DNA of 64,000 nt, from positions 4,038,780-4,102,779 of the forward strand of contig NZ_JH600070.1 in assembly GCF_000245015.1 (NCBI RefSeq). The letters are read 5' to 3'. The DNA is from Beggiatoa alba B18LD (GTDB lineage: Bacteria > Pseudomonadota > Gammaproteobacteria > Beggiatoales > Beggiatoaceae). This document shows, one piece after another, positions 1 to 9,501 of the stretch; position 1 is the stretch's first letter; each line of letters opens with the position of its first letter. The translations under genes and the position numbers were made by a program. Below the pieces are notes generated by a model. It did no database searches. It was not told the origin of the DNA and saw nothing but the letters and a program-made list of their open reading frames with translations.

Positions 1-1
1 A

Positions 2-709
2 AATTGTGAAGTTATCCGCCTCGTGGTCGAGATGGCTAAAGGGCGCGTGCCCGTGATTGGCGGAACAGGTTCAAACTCTACGGCAGAAGCCATTGAATTG
101 ACGGAATGTGCGAAAAAAGCGGGCGCGGACGCTTGTTTGTTAGTAACCCCCTACTACAACAAACCCACACAAGAAGGTTTATATCGTCATTATCGTAAAA
201 TTGCCGAAAGTGTCGATATTCCCCAAATTCTCTACAACGTTCCTGGTCGCACGGCTTGCGATATGTTGCCAGAAACCGTTAAACGCTTATCGGTGATTGA
301 TAATATTATCGGGATTAAAGAAGCTCTAGGCGACTTAAATCGCGTTGATGCCTTAGTTGCCTTTGCGAGTGATAAATTTGCGATTTATAGCGGTGATGAC
401 AACACCGTGATGGAAGCAATTTTGCGCGGTATGAAAGGCACAATTTCTGTAACGGCAAATGTTGCCCCCAAGTTAATGCATGAAATGTGTTTAAAAGCCT
501 TACAAGGCGACCGTGCAGGGGCAGAAGCGATTAATCAACGCTTACAAAAACTGCATATTGACTTATTTGTTGAAGCGAATCCTATCCCTGTTAAATGGGC
601 CGTTCAACAAATGGGCTTAATTGGCGATGGCATTCGTTTGCCATTAACCCCACTTTCTGAAAAATATCACGCTGTTCTTAAGCAAGCCATGCAAGCAGCG
701 GGTGTCTAA
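2..709 (+). CDS. dapA: 4-hydroxy-tetrahydrodipicolinate synthase (5'-truncated by window edge)
   Basis: Condenses pyruvate with aspartate semialdehyde, the first committed step of lysine and diaminopimelate synthesis, in the cytoplasm. About 235 codons are present of a family usually near 292, so the N-terminal part with the TTGE motif lies outside the window. Visible family signatures are TPYYNKP, the catalytic tyrosine and arginine in YNVPGRT, and the Schiff-base lysine in IIGIKEALG. The C-terminus (NPIPVKWA, LPLTPL) is complete, ending with TAA. It is followed by a lipoprotein gene and bamC, the usual gammaproteobacterial dapA-bamC neighbourhood. Identification is secure. Confidence 0.97.
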   Translation, partial: NCEVIRLVVEMAKGRVPVIGGTGSNSTAEAIELTECAKKAGADACLLVTPYYNKPTQEGLYRHYRKIAESVDIPQILYNVPGRTACDMLPETVKRLSVIDNIIGIKEALGDLNRVDALVAFASDKFAIYSGDDNTVMEAILRGMKGTISVTANVAPKLMHEMCLKALQGDRAGAEAINQRLQKLHIDLFVEANPIPVKWAVQQMGLIGDGIRLPLTPLSEKYHAVLKQAMQAAGV

Positions 710-818
710 TATAGACATAATCTAAACAGCTTTAATAAGCGGTGAAATGTTAAAACCTTCACCGCTTTCTTAAATTAAGAAAACCTTACCACTTAACGAC
801 ATCAATGGGTCAAAACAC

Positions 819-1295
819 ATGAAGCGGTTGATAAACCTTATCACGCTATCCGTTACGGTTGGATGTGCGACAGGCTGTAGTATTGTTGTTCCTTTCCTCG
901 ATAAATCATGGGTCGATAATCCGAGCTACGAAAGTGGAAAAATTATGCAACCGTTGACGGTTTCTAGCGAATTAGCGAATAACAATGCTTCTCAACATAT
1001 CAGTACTTCTTCAAGTACGACTAATAAAAAAACGCCCGCTACATCAACAGCAACCACAGCACCTGTTATAACGCCAAAATTGGCAGAACCAAAGCCAACA
1101 CTTGCACCTCATACAACAACAAAACCAAATACATCACCCAATGCACGTGTAGAAACCGCAGAGCCTGATAGTATCGATACTACTGATGAAAATCTGACGG
1201 AAACCCCATTAGAACAACCGATAACATTAGAGCCGTTAGGCACTGCAAAAAAAGGCGGGTTAGGGTCAGGCGGATTTAAAACACCATCACCCTAA
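819..1295 (+). CDS. small Ser/Thr-rich lipoprotein, function unknown
   Basis: A 158-residue predicted lipoprotein. Residues 1-20 form a lipoprotein-type signal sequence; two cysteines (16 and 20) could be the lipidated residue, with ATGC at 17-20 or TVGC at 13-16, and neither is a perfect lipobox. The rest is low-complexity and rich in Ser, Thr, Pro and Ala, without a recognisable fold, and would span the periplasm as a disordered tether. The gene sits between dapA and bamC, 109 bp after the former and 61 bp before the latter, so an envelope role is a reasonable inference. No clear Shine-Dalgarno sequence precedes the ATG. Confidence 0.7.
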   Translation: MKRLINLITLSVTVGCATGCSIVVPFLDKSWVDNPSYESGKIMQPLTVSSELANNNASQHISTSSSTTNKKTPATSTATTAPVITPKLAEPKPTLAPHTTTKPNTSPNARVETAEPDSIDTTDENLTETPLEQPITLEPLGTAKKGGLGSGGFKTPSP

Positions 1296-1356
1296 TTTCA
1301 TACTACTCAACGAATTACCATTGCCTCATCAAATTCTCATTGCCTAAGGTCTGACT

Positions 1357-2520
1357 ATGTCCTCTCCGTTAAAACAAGTTAGTGGATTACTCCTCCTTTG
1401 CACCAGTTTAAGCAGTTGTGGCATGTTCGATAAAATCGACCGTGCTTTGCCTGATAACCGTGACCAATACAAAGACAGCAAGACTATTCCGCCATTAGAA
1501 TATCCGCCCACCATCACTGACCCCAATATCAATGGAGAAATGCCAATTCCTGAAGTCAGTGCCAATGCAAGAGCGGTTAATAACAGCCAAAACACCGTTA
1601 CACAATTACAGACTGGTACAAATACCACAGGGACAATGCCTGCCCCACGCGATAAACCGCCCGTCGTCGATTTAACCCAAACTGCCCGACAAACTAAAGT
1701 AGTCGTATTGCCAGAACTGAATGAAGTGGAAGTCAAAAAAGAAGGCAATAACCAATGGATGCTTATTCATGCTGAACCAGAACAAATTTGGTCAGTTGCT
1801 CGACAATTTTGGATAAAAAATGGCTTTGAACTAGAAATTGATGCCCCTGCTTTAGGCGTTTTACAAACCAAATGGGTAGAAGACAGTAGCACCTCAACCC
1901 GCAACCGCTATCGAATGCGCTTAGAACGCGGTAGCGATAGCAAAACGACTGAACTTTATATCAGTCATCAAGGGACAAAACGGGTTCGTGTTGGTGACGA
2001 CTACGTTTGGCAACCTTTAATTTGGTTATCCGAACCCGCTAACAAAGAATTAGAAAATGAAATGATGAAGCGGATGCTCGTCTATTTTGGTTTACAAGAT
2101 AGTCTTGCTATGAACTTTGTCGCGCAAGCAAATACCGCGAGCAACACAGATAATAAAATCGAGCTACAAAAACAAGCAGATGGATTAAGTCTTTTAGTAC
2201 GTGCAGATTTTGAAAGCACATGGCGCGATACAGGCATCGCACTAGACCGTATCGGCTTTAGCGTCGATAAACGCGACCGTACTAACCGCGTTTACGTTAT
2301 CCGCTACGCAAACGCAAAGCAAGCCGCACAAAGCAAAGGCTTATGGGATACCTTATTTGGTAGCAGTGACCAAATAGCGACAGAAGAATACATTATTTTC
2401 CTCATGCCTGAAAAAGATGAAAACCATACACGAATTGCTGTATTGAGCAAAAAAGGCAATTTAGAATCCACTCAAACGGCTGAGCAGATTCTGACTTTAT
2501 TGCGTGACCAATTGCGGTAA
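1357..2520 (+). CDS. bamC: outer membrane protein assembly factor BamC
   Basis: Lipoprotein of the BAM complex that inserts beta-barrel proteins into the outer membrane. It has 387 residues, slightly longer than the E. coli protein (344). A signal peptide ends in the lipobox LSSC with Cys21 as the lipidated residue. It is followed by the NRDQYKDSKTIPPLEYP stretch of the unstructured BamD-binding N-terminus, then two helix-grip domains (roughly residues 125-245 and 265-385). The order dapA-lipoprotein-bamC supports the call. A GC-rich inverted repeat (GGGCGA/TCGCCC, near 2532-2552) follows the stop but lacks a T-run. Confidence 0.9.
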   Translation: MSSPLKQVSGLLLLCTSLSSCGMFDKIDRALPDNRDQYKDSKTIPPLEYPPTITDPNINGEMPIPEVSANARAVNNSQNTVTQLQTGTNTTGTMPAPRDKPPVVDLTQTARQTKVVVLPELNEVEVKKEGNNQWMLIHAEPEQIWSVARQFWIKNGFELEIDAPALGVLQTKWVEDSSTSTRNRYRMRLERGSDSKTTELYISHQGTKRVRVGDDYVWQPLIWLSEPANKELENEMMKRMLVYFGLQDSLAMNFVAQANTASNTDNKIELQKQADGLSLLVRADFESTWRDTGIALDRIGFSVDKRDRTNRVYVIRYANAKQAAQSKGLWDTLFGSSDQIATEEYIIFLMPEKDENHTRIAVLSKKGNLESTQTAEQILTLLRDQLR

Positions 2521-2574
2521 ACTTTTAAAAAAGGGGGGGCGAGTTTTCGCCCTTTCACGCTAAGCTAAATAATC

Positions 2575-3336
2575 ATGGACACACCCTTAAAAACGATTGC
2601 TGAACATCTTCGGGATGCACAACGAATCCTGTTTATTACAGGTGCAGGCATGTCCGCCGATTCAGGCTTGCCGACTTATCGGGGCATTGGTGGCTTGTAC
2701 GATGGCAAATTAACCCACGACAATATGCCGATAGAGGTTGCCTTGTCGGGCGATATGTTAATGCGTAAGCCTGAAATTACGTGGAAATACTTGTTAGAAA
2801 TTGAAAAGTCTTGTCGCGGTGCGTCTTTTAATCGTGGGCATGAGGTGATTGCTGAGATAGAACAAGCGAAGCCAGAAACGTGGGTATTGACGCAGAATAT
2901 TGATGGCTTTCACCGTTTAGCAGGGAATAAACACGTTATCGAAATTCATGGACGGGTTTACGATTTACATTGTGTCAAATGTCGTTATCAGTTTTCTGTC
3001 ACGGATTACACTGAATTAGCAGGATTCCCCCCTAGTTGTCCTAAATGTAGCGGTTTAGTTCGTCCTAATGTGGTGTTATTTGGGGAAATGTTGCCCGAAC
3101 CTGCTTTACATCGTTTGTATAAAGTACTAGAAGATGGTGTCGATTTAGTCTTTACGATTGGCACAACCAGCGTTTTTCCTTATATCGCGCAACCTGTTTT
3201 AGCGGCACGTTCGTTAGGAATTCCAACCGTAGAAATTAACCCCGGACGGACAGAGGTGTCTTATGCCGTGCGGTATAAAGTTGCACGGGGAGCAGCGGCG
3301 GTTTTGGATGAAGTGTGGCAAATGGCGAAAGGTTAA
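2575..3336 (+). CDS. Sir2-family NAD-dependent protein deacylase
   Basis: A 253-residue sirtuin that removes acyl groups from lysine side chains using NAD+. The NAD-binding motif is GAGMSADSGLPTYRG near residues 22-36, QNID follows, and the catalytic histidine is in IEIHGRV. The zinc site is complete, with CVKC and CPKC pairs. The YxxR pair that favours succinyl substrates is not apparent, unlike the second sirtuin in this window (50130-50900). A CCTGCTAG-type terminator hairpin begins four bases after the stop. Substrates cannot be told from sequence. Confidence 0.9.
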   Translation: MDTPLKTIAEHLRDAQRILFITGAGMSADSGLPTYRGIGGLYDGKLTHDNMPIEVALSGDMLMRKPEITWKYLLEIEKSCRGASFNRGHEVIAEIEQAKPETWVLTQNIDGFHRLAGNKHVIEIHGRVYDLHCVKCRYQFSVTDYTELAGFPPSCPKCSGLVRPNVVLFGEMLPEPALHRLYKVLEDGVDLVFTIGTTSVFPYIAQPVLAARSLGIPTVEINPGRTEVSYAVRYKVARGAAAVLDEVWQMAKG

Positions 3337-3340
3337 AAAA

Positions 3341-3377
3341 AACCTGCTAGATTTTGAAAATTTAGCAGGTTTTTTAA
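3341..3377 (+). terminator. intrinsic terminator, CCTGCTAG hairpin type
   Basis: Inverted repeat AACCTGCTAGATTTT / AAAATTTAGCAGGTT (one G-T pair) followed by six T. It begins four bases after the sirtuin stop. It is a diverged member of the hairpin found repeatedly in the repeat islands of this window. Confidence 0.85.
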
Positions 3378-3402
3378 TTGATGTTATCCGCCCACAATGA
3401 CG

Positions 3403-4452
3403 TTAGTTTTTGGGAGGCGGATAAATATGGTTATCGCCCGCATTTAAAATGCCGAAAAACATGCCATCGGGTACAACGGGATAGGCATCATAATGATATA
3501 AAAGGCATTTTTTTTGAATTTCTGGGTCTAAATGTTTGATTAAATCGGAAATATGGGGATGTACACCTGAGGGGAATGAGCTGGTTTCACAATCCATGTA
3601 AATTCGATCGGCTTTGCGGTAGTGCATTTCTAATTGTGGCGGAATCATAAATTGAATATCCGTCGGCATTAACACGTTGTAACCGCTTGTATGTTGTAAG
3701 CTAATCCCGTAGCTGGGCATTTCTTCAGAACTAGAAAATACATGCATGGCAAAAACAGGGGTCATGACCCATGATTCTTCGCCATCTTGAAATGTATGGG
3801 TCACGGTTCTGCCATCTTCTTGTTTGCCAACAAGGTGAATATCGAAATAAGTTTCTAAATTAACATTTGGCACACCTTGCACGGTATCTAATCCAGGCCC
3901 GACGGCACGTCTTAATGGCTCTAACACTTTTTTGTGAATAAATAAATCAGGTTTGGTATTAGAGGGGGGGTTAGCCCATAGTGTTTGTTCGTGAAATAAT
4001 TTATCCGCAATAAACATTCCGTTTAACCATGCTTTCTTTTGTTGGGTGTAATTGGGATTAAACAGGGTGGTTAATGCGATGCATTCCATACCGCCGATGT
4101 GGTCGTTGTGCGGATGGGAAATATAAACGCCATCAATTTGTGTAGAAGATAAATGTAGGGCTTTTAAAGCGTGGCGTGCATCTCCGCCCATATCTACCAG
4201 TAAACGATAAGGAGCTGAACCGCGTTTGCTAGGCATATCAAACTCAATTAAGAAATTTGAATGCCATTTAGGATTGTAAAAGCGTTTACTGCGTTGTGTC
4301 AGTTGCGCAGTGAGTTCAGCTTCTGACAGGGTTCGTAATGTACTGGTTTTTCTTAATTCTAAAATCAACTCACGCACATCTTGAACGGATAAGCCGTCTT
4401 CATATTCTCCTGTCGAGAATGCCGCGTTTACACCAATGGCTGTAATTTTCAT
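3403..4452 (-). CDS. MBL-fold metallohydrolase
   Basis: A 349-residue protein with the metallo-beta-lactamase fold. The metal-binding motif HPHNDHIGG (HxHxDH) lies around residues 113-121, and more candidate ligands follow (MDCE near residue 287, YHYDAYP near 318). It has no signal peptide, so it is probably cytoplasmic. The family includes phosphodiesterases, lactonases and nucleases; nothing here selects a substrate. It is convergent with the sirtuin and shares no operon. The start ATG at 4452 gives the natural fold start (MKITAIGVNAAFSTGEY). Confidence 0.85.
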   Translation of the reverse strand: MKITAIGVNAAFSTGEYEDGLSVQDVRELILELRKTSTLRTLSEAELTAQLTQRSKRFYNPKWHSNFLIEFDMPSKRGSAPYRLLVDMGGDARHALKALHLSSTQIDGVYISHPHNDHIGGMECIALTTLFNPNYTQQKKAWLNGMFIADKLFHEQTLWANPPSNTKPDLFIHKKVLEPLRRAVGPGLDTVQGVPNVNLETYFDIHLVGKQEDGRTVTHTFQDGEESWVMTPVFAMHVFSSSEEMPSYGISLQHTSGYNVLMPTDIQFMIPPQLEMHYRKADRIYMDCETSSFPSGVHPHISDLIKHLDPEIQKKCLLYHYDAYPVVPDGMFFGILNAGDNHIYPPPKN

Positions 4453-4662
4453 GGGTTAGTATTTATTTAGACTTAAATATAAATAATGAATGCTCTATTT
4501 TTTTTATGTAAAAACCACTACAAAAGTCATGAATGACAACGCTGTTATATGGGCTAAATATTACAGTTTCTTAATCATATCATTCAGGATTCACGAAAGG
4601 AAAGAATTAAGTTTATTGTCGTGATGCTTTAGCTGTGTAATGGTTTATTGATCTATCGTGAT

Positions 4663-5358
4663 TTATGTACGTTGTTCAAATTCGTTAATACGTTGACGTA
4701 ATTCATCAATTAATTCTGAAGTTAATGGTTGATGCCGATCATTTTCCACAATACCGCCTAATGTTTCTGCGACTCGTTGCGCTGTATTTAGCATTAATTC
4801 AAATGCAACTCGTCCGCCAAAAGGACCGGGTAATTGTGAAAATAAAGCAAGCCCTTGGCTATGGAATATATGCGCATCTTCAGGGTTAAAAACACCAGGT
4901 TCCATGAGATTAGCAATACTAAAAATCGGGTGCTGGGTTTTTGATTCTCCTAAGCCATAATGGTGGAAAATGCGTTTTTTACCGTGAATTAGCCCCAAAT
5001 CTTGTAAAACTTCAAAAATATCTGTACCTAAAAAACCTGTTTCATGTTGTGCGATGACGAATAACACAATAATTAATTCTTTGGGTTCTTTGAGGGATGT
5101 TTCAGCAGTATTTTCTTCTTCATTATTGGTGTGTAAGTCGGTTTGAAATAAAGTTTCCGCGTTTGCATCTGACGGGGGAAGGCTAGCATTCTCGGTATCA
5201 TCAAATAAGGGCGCGTCTGCAAGAAAGTTATTTTGTTCTGTTGTATGGGGGTTTTGCTTGCGGTGCTTGTATAAAAAGAATCCTAATATAACCGCAAAAA
5301 CAATAATGATACCGACAATAAGCAACCAGTTATTGAGAAAAATATCATAGTTTATCAT
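4663..5358 (-). CDS. zipA: cell division protein ZipA
   Basis: Bitopic membrane protein that tethers FtsZ to the inner membrane at the division septum. A single N-terminal membrane helix (about residues 11-31) is followed by a basic segment and a short acidic, low-complexity linker. The C-terminal FtsZ-binding domain starts near residue 92, with typical segments FHHYGLGE, FSIANLMEPGVF and GGRVAFELML. At 231 residues it is shorter than E. coli ZipA (328) because the linker is reduced. The usual downstream partner ligA is not adjacent. Confidence 0.9.
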   Translation of the reverse strand: MINYDIFLNNWLLIVGIIIVFAVILGFFLYKHRKQNPHTTEQNNFLADAPLFDDTENASLPPSDANAETLFQTDLHTNNEEENTAETSLKEPKELIIVLFVIAQHETGFLGTDIFEVLQDLGLIHGKKRIFHHYGLGESKTQHPIFSIANLMEPGVFNPEDAHIFHSQGLALFSQLPGPFGGRVAFELMLNTAQRVAETLGGIVENDRHQPLTSELIDELRQRINEFEQRT

Positions 5359-5776
5359 AGTGTTTCGGTTTTATCTTAAGCGGTGGCAAATGGCGAGAGC
5401 ATGAAACAGCCAGTCAAGTTTGTTGAGTCAAAATTTTTGTATTTTACACATTTTATATAAGCTTTGACCAACCAGTCTTTTAGAGCAAGCGTTTTATGAC
5501 TGATACAATCTTGAAAAAGAGAGTTGTATCGGCTTCAATAGAAATTGCACTATCTATTTAAAAGATAAAAAATTATCTGTAATTATTGTTACTATTTTGT
5601 CTTTATTTCACTATCAAACAGAATACCTGCTTGAGGAAATAAGGGGTATGCCCTAGGTTGACCCTACATAATCACAACATCAAGCTGTCAGAAAATCCAC
5701 GCAAGAGGGAATATAGCCCTGCGTCAGAATCAGTTATAATCAGCTCTTTCTCTTGTGAACACGCGCAACGATTTCC
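5359..5776. other. divergent intergenic region between zipA and hemE
   Basis: 418 bp without a supported gene. It must hold the promoters of zipA (minus) and hemE (plus). A TATAAT hexamer at 5735-5740, about 37 bp upstream of the hemE ATG, is the only strong promoter-like element; no good -35 box is placed at 16-18 bp. No repeat or RNA gene was recognised. Confidence 0.5.
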
Positions 5777-6859
5777 ATGACCTCTTTTTTAAAAAATGAC
5801 CGCTTTTTACGCGCTTTACTGCGTCAGCCTGTTGATCAAACACCCGTCTGGATGATGCGACAAGCAGGGCGTTATTTACCTGAATATCGAGCAACTCGTG
5901 CAAAAGCGGGTGATTTTATGACGCTGTGTAAAACCCCAGAGCTTGCTTGTGAAGTTACTTTGCAACCTTTAGACCGTTATCCATTGGATGCCGCTATCCT
6001 GTTTTCAGATATTTTAACGATTCCCGATGCGATGGGGCTTGGGCTGTATTTCAGTGAAGGTGAAGGTCCTATTTTTAGCCATCCTTTGCGCAATCATCAA
6101 GCTATTGAAGCGTTAGGCATTCCTGACCCGCATCAAGATTTACAATACGTGATTAATGCCGTAAGTCTGATTCACCGTGAATTGGCAGGACGTGTGCCGT
6201 TAATTGGGTTTTCTGGCAGTCCTTGGACATTAGCCACTTATATGGTGGAAGGTGGTTCAACTAAAACATTTAGTAAGATTAAAGGTTTATTGTTTGACCA
6301 ACCCCATAGTTTACATTTATTGCTGGATAAATTAGCCCAAGCCGTCACCTTGTATTTAAATGCACAAATTGTCGCAGGTGCACAGGCAGTGATGATTTTT
6401 GATACATGGGGCGGTGTATTAACAACCCGTGATTATCAACTGTTTTCTTTACAATACATGCAACAAATTGTTGCAGGGCTACAGCGAGAACAAGCAGGGC
6501 AAAAAGTACCTGTCATCTTATTTACAAAAGGCGGCAATGATTGGCTAGAACATATTGCAGCAACAGGGTGTGATGCGGTCGGTTTGGATTGGCAATTGCC
6601 TATCGGTGAGGCTCGGCGACGGATTGGGCAAAAAGTGGCGTTACAAGGCAATATGGACCCTTGCGTATTGTATGCCTCTCCGCAACGGATTCGTGAAGAA
6701 GTCGCGGAAATTTTAGCCAGTTATGGACATGGTTCAGGTCATGTCTTTAATTTAGGACATGGGATTCATCCGCAAGTTGACCCCGAACATGTTGGCGCGT
6801 TTATTCACGCTGTCCACGAATTCAGCCCGATGTATCACGGCTCAGTGCAAAATAATTGA
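5777..6859 (+). CDS. hemE: uroporphyrinogen decarboxylase
   Basis: Cytoplasmic enzyme that decarboxylates the four acetate side chains of uroporphyrinogen III to give coproporphyrinogen III in haem synthesis. At 360 residues it matches the family length (E. coli 354). Clear signatures are [16 protein letters not shown] near the N-terminus, the catalytic aspartate region [31 protein letters not shown] and the C-terminal FNLGHGIHP. It is followed after 9 bp by surA, so the two are probably cotranscribed. Confidence 0.98.
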   Translation: MTSFLKNDRFLRALLRQPVDQTPVWMMRQAGRYLPEYRATRAKAGDFMTLCKTPELACEVTLQPLDRYPLDAAILFSDILTIPDAMGLGLYFSEGEGPIFSHPLRNHQAIEALGIPDPHQDLQYVINAVSLIHRELAGRVPLIGFSGSPWTLATYMVEGGSTKTFSKIKGLLFDQPHSLHLLLDKLAQAVTLYLNAQIVAGAQAVMIFDTWGGVLTTRDYQLFSLQYMQQIVAGLQREQAGQKVPVILFTKGGNDWLEHIAATGCDAVGLDWQLPIGEARRRIGQKVALQGNMDPCVLYASPQRIREEVAEILASYGHGSGHVFNLGHGIHPQVDPEHVGAFIHAVHEFSPMYHGSVQNN

Positions 6860-6868
6860 GGATTAAGC

Positions 6869-8176
6869 ATGAAGAAGTTACTCACAGGCTTATTATTATG
6901 TTACAGCTTAGTGGTTCAAGCAGAAACACAATTGCTTGATTATATTGTTGCGATTGTCAATGATGATGTGATTACCGCCTTAGCCTTGCAAGACGAAGTA
7001 CGGGCGACAGAGGCAAAACTCAACGAGCAAAAAATTCAAATTCCTTCCCGTCAGGTGTTAGAACGTCAAGTCTTAGAAAGCCTGATTATGGGCAAAATAC
7101 AGTTACAATTAGCCGCACGGACAGGCATTAATGTAGATGATAATGCGTTGAATGAAACCATGCGCAAAGTGGCTGCTCAAAATAATTTAGATTTGCAAAA
7201 GATGCGGATGGTCTTAGAACAAGAGGGATTAAGTTTTAATCAATTCCGCGAAGATATTCGCAATCGGTTAATTATTCAACGCTTACAGCAACGACAAGTT
7301 GTTAATCGAGTTAATGTTTCCCCCCGTGAAATTGATGCATTTTTATTAGCCCAAGCTAAACAAGAGACAGGAAAAACAGCTACCGAATTCCGTTTATTTC
7401 ATATTCTGGTTGCTGTACCAGAAGCGGCTTCGCCTGAAGTAATTGCCCAAAAACAAAAACGAGCTGAAGATATTTTAATTCAGCTACGGGCGGGAGCAGA
7501 TTTCCAAAAAACAGCGGTTGCAATGTCTGATAGCCCACAAGCCTTAGAAGGGGGGGATTTAGGCTGGCGACGTTTAGGCGAAATTCCCAATTTATTTGCC
7601 GATGCGTTAAGCCGTTTACAAGTTGGGGAAACTAGCGATGTAATTCGGAACGCAAGTGGATTTCATATCATTAAATTGGTTGATAAACGGGGGCAATCTG
7701 CACAAAACATTGTGACACAAAGTCGCGTCCGTCATATTTTGATTAAAACCAGCGAAGTGATGTCAGATTTTGAAGCGCAAGCGCGTTTAGAAGGGATTAA
7801 GGAACGGATTGAAAAAGGAGAAAATTTTGCCGATTTAGCCAAAGCCTATTCTGAGGATTATGCCTCCGCGAATAATGGCGGCGCGTTAGATTGGGTTAAT
7901 CCGGGGGATATGGTGCCTGAATTTGAGCAAACAGTGATTCGTTCTCCTTTAAACAAAATCAGTGACCCCTTTAAAAGCGATTTTGGCTGGCACATTTTAG
8001 AAGTTTTAGAACGCCGTCAACAAGATAATACAGAGCAAGCCTCACGCATGAAAGCAACTGAGCAAATTCGACAACGTAAAATTGCGGAAGATTTACAAAC
8101 ATGGTTGCGTCAATTACGAGATGAAGCCTATATCGAATATCGCTTAAATTCGACAACGACTGGGGATAGAAGTTAA
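6869..8176 (+). CDS. surA: periplasmic peptidyl-prolyl isomerase/chaperone SurA
   Basis: Periplasmic chaperone that escorts unfolded outer-membrane proteins to the BAM complex. Its 435 residues are close to E. coli SurA (428). A signal peptide (about residues 1-18, ending VVQA) precedes the SurA N-terminal chaperone domain (about 22-170). Two parvulin PpiC domains follow, near 175-275 and 285-385, each with the conserved histidine and GGDLGW or GGALDW loop. Coupling to hemE rather than to lptD/pdxA is unusual compared with enterobacteria. A strong terminator lies 127 bp downstream. Confidence 0.93.
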   Translation: MKKLLTGLLLCYSLVVQAETQLLDYIVAIVNDDVITALALQDEVRATEAKLNEQKIQIPSRQVLERQVLESLIMGKIQLQLAARTGINVDDNALNETMRKVAAQNNLDLQKMRMVLEQEGLSFNQFREDIRNRLIIQRLQQRQVVNRVNVSPREIDAFLLAQAKQETGKTATEFRLFHILVAVPEAASPEVIAQKQKRAEDILIQLRAGADFQKTAVAMSDSPQALEGGDLGWRRLGEIPNLFADALSRLQVGETSDVIRNASGFHIIKLVDKRGQSAQNIVTQSRVRHILIKTSEVMSDFEAQARLEGIKERIEKGENFADLAKAYSEDYASANNGGALDWVNPGDMVPEFEQTVIRSPLNKISDPFKSDFGWHILEVLERRQQDNTEQASRMKATEQIRQRKIAEDLQTWLRQLRDEAYIEYRLNSTTTGDRS

Positions 8177-8197
8177 GTCTTGATTGGGTTTTAAACA

Positions 8198-8292
8198 TAT
8201 AGTGAACGTACCATAAAGTGATTTAAATTTAGGACTAGCAGTCCTGTGAGGACCGCCAGTCCTTCGCATCGTTTTATAGTGCGTTTACTATA
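8198..8292. mobile_element. 95-bp MITE-like element, TATAGT family, intact copy
   Basis: Non-coding element with terminal inverted repeats: left TATAGTGAACGTACCATAAA, right end reading TATAGTAAACGCACTATAAA on the other strand (17 of 20 identical). Internally it holds two opposed copies of AGGACTGGCAGTCCT-like palindromes. It begins and ends with TA, as expected for elements mobilised by IS630/Tc1-type transposases (inference). Other copies are split or partial at 11663-11926, 12596-13083, 43944-43970 and 51866-51895. Confidence 0.75.
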
Positions 8293-8302
8293 ACTGAACT
8301 TG

Positions 8303-8340
8303 ATGGGGAACAGATTTATTGACTGTTCCCCATTTTTATT
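8303..8340 (+). terminator. intrinsic terminator downstream of surA
   Basis: An 11-bp perfect stem ATGGGGAACAG / CTGTTCCCCAT with a 9-nt loop, followed by a T-rich tail on the plus strand. It is placed between surA and the convergent secreted-protein gene. Confidence 0.85.
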
Positions 8341-8896
8341 TAACCTTAACAGTGCGTTTTTTAACCTGAAATGTGTCATCGTCTATATGCGTTTCTTCTA
8401 TTTCAATCAAATGATGACCAACTTTGCGAACAATATCAGGATTTTCCTCTAATTGAGCGCAATAAATAGAAAAAGGTTTAATCATTTCGCGCCATTGCTG
8501 ATTTTTCAATGTATAAATGTGCGCCGCTTGCCAACAACTTGTCCACCAACTAGGGACTAAAGCAATATCATCGCCCCCATCATCATTTAAATCCCCCTCA
8601 TTCTGCAATAAATCTGCCCCGATACACATAGAAACGACGATTTCCTTTATCATGGAATTCGAAAAATGGATAATACAGCGACAATCACCGCCTTCACATT
8701 CATCCATATTATCCCCTGTTTGCGGTTCTTTGATATTTGAGGTAATCCATGCAAATTCCGTTTTGTGGTCTCCATCAAAATCGCCTTGTATGGCATCTTC
8801 AGGGATACTTTTATTATTCAATGCATTAACAGGAAAACTCCAAAGTATCAGTAGATTGATGCTTAAACACATCATCATTATTTTTAAAAAAGTCAT
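8336..8896 (-). CDS. secreted protein with FG-GAP-like repeats, function unknown
   Basis: About 186 residues with a signal peptide ending near FPVNA. Two motifs, GDFDGDHKTEFAW and GDLNDDGGDDIALV, are typical calcium-binding FG-GAP/integrin-repeat loops, and several cysteines (ECEGGDCRC, CIGADL, TSCW, IYC) suggest disulfides in the periplasm or outside. I place the start at the second ATG (8896), because the AGAGGGG ribosome-binding sequence is then about 8 nt away; the first ATG at 8902 would leave only 2 nt. It stands alone between surA and moaB. No enzymatic function is suggested. Confidence 0.75.
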   Translation of the reverse strand: MTFLKIMMMCLSINLLILWSFPVNALNNKSIPEDAIQGDFDGDHKTEFAWITSNIKEPQTGDNMDECEGGDCRCIIHFSNSMIKEIVVSMCIGADLLQNEGDLNDDGGDDIALVPSWWTSCWQAAHIYTLKNQQWREMIKPFSIYCAQLEENPDIVRKVGHHLIEIEETHIDDDTFQVKKRTVKVK

Positions 8897-8948
8897 AACC
8901 ATAACCCCTCTTTATCAAGGTATTGTTCATTTAAATAGGTAAAACATC

Positions 8949-9464
8949 ATGTCCAGAGAATTTAAACCCATTCGTATTGCCGTTTTAACAATTTCTGATA
9001 CACGCACAGAAGCTGATGATACATCGGGTCAACTGTTGGTCGACAAATTGACTCAAGCAGGACATGTCTTAGCAGAAAAAGCGATTGTAAAAGACGATAT
9101 TTATCAAATTCGCGCTATTGTTTCACGTTGGATTGCTGATGCTGATGTCCATGCAATTATTAGCACAGGCGGAACAGGGGTGACAGGACGCGATGGCACA
9201 CCAGAGGCGATTAAACCATTATTAGATAAAGAATTAGAAGGCTTTGGCGAAATTTTCCGCATGGTTTCTTATGAAGAAATTAAAACTTCAACGATTCAAT
9301 CTCGCGCTATCGCAGGCGTTGCAAATGGGACTTATATTTTTTGTGTGCCAGGTTCTTCTGGGGCTTGTCGTACCGCATGGGAAAAGTTGATTCAAGACCA
9401 ATTAGATTATCGGCATCGCCCCTGCAATTTGGTCGAATTGATGCCAAGATTATTAGAAAAATAA
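8949..9464 (+). CDS. moaB: molybdenum cofactor biosynthesis protein B
   Basis: 171 residues, same length as E. coli MoaB (170). The family binds molybdopterin and is thought to catalyse or assist adenylylation before metal insertion. Signatures are VLTISDTRTEADDTSG at the N-terminus, the GGTGVTGRDGTPEA pterin-binding loop near residue 75, and VPGSSGACRTAW in the C-terminal part. It is the first of several molybdo/tungstopterin genes in the window (moaD-like at 28766, fdhD at 36895, moaA at 37809), but it stands alone here. Confidence 0.93.
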   Translation: MSREFKPIRIAVLTISDTRTEADDTSGQLLVDKLTQAGHVLAEKAIVKDDIYQIRAIVSRWIADADVHAIISTGGTGVTGRDGTPEAIKPLLDKELEGFGEIFRMVSYEEIKTSTIQSRAIAGVANGTYIFCVPGSSGACRTAWEKLIQDQLDYRHRPCNLVELMPRLLEK

Positions 9465-9501
9465 ACAAATTTTAGGCATTCAATCATCAAAGGGGAGAAT
9501 C

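Noticed and set aside
1344-1748. 134-codon antisense frame over bamC
   Set aside because: Shadow of bamC; no start signal and no family resemblance.
8517-8942. 141-codon plus-strand frame over the secreted-protein gene
   Set aside because: Antisense shadow; the minus-strand frame has a signal peptide, FG-GAP motifs and a ribosome-binding site.
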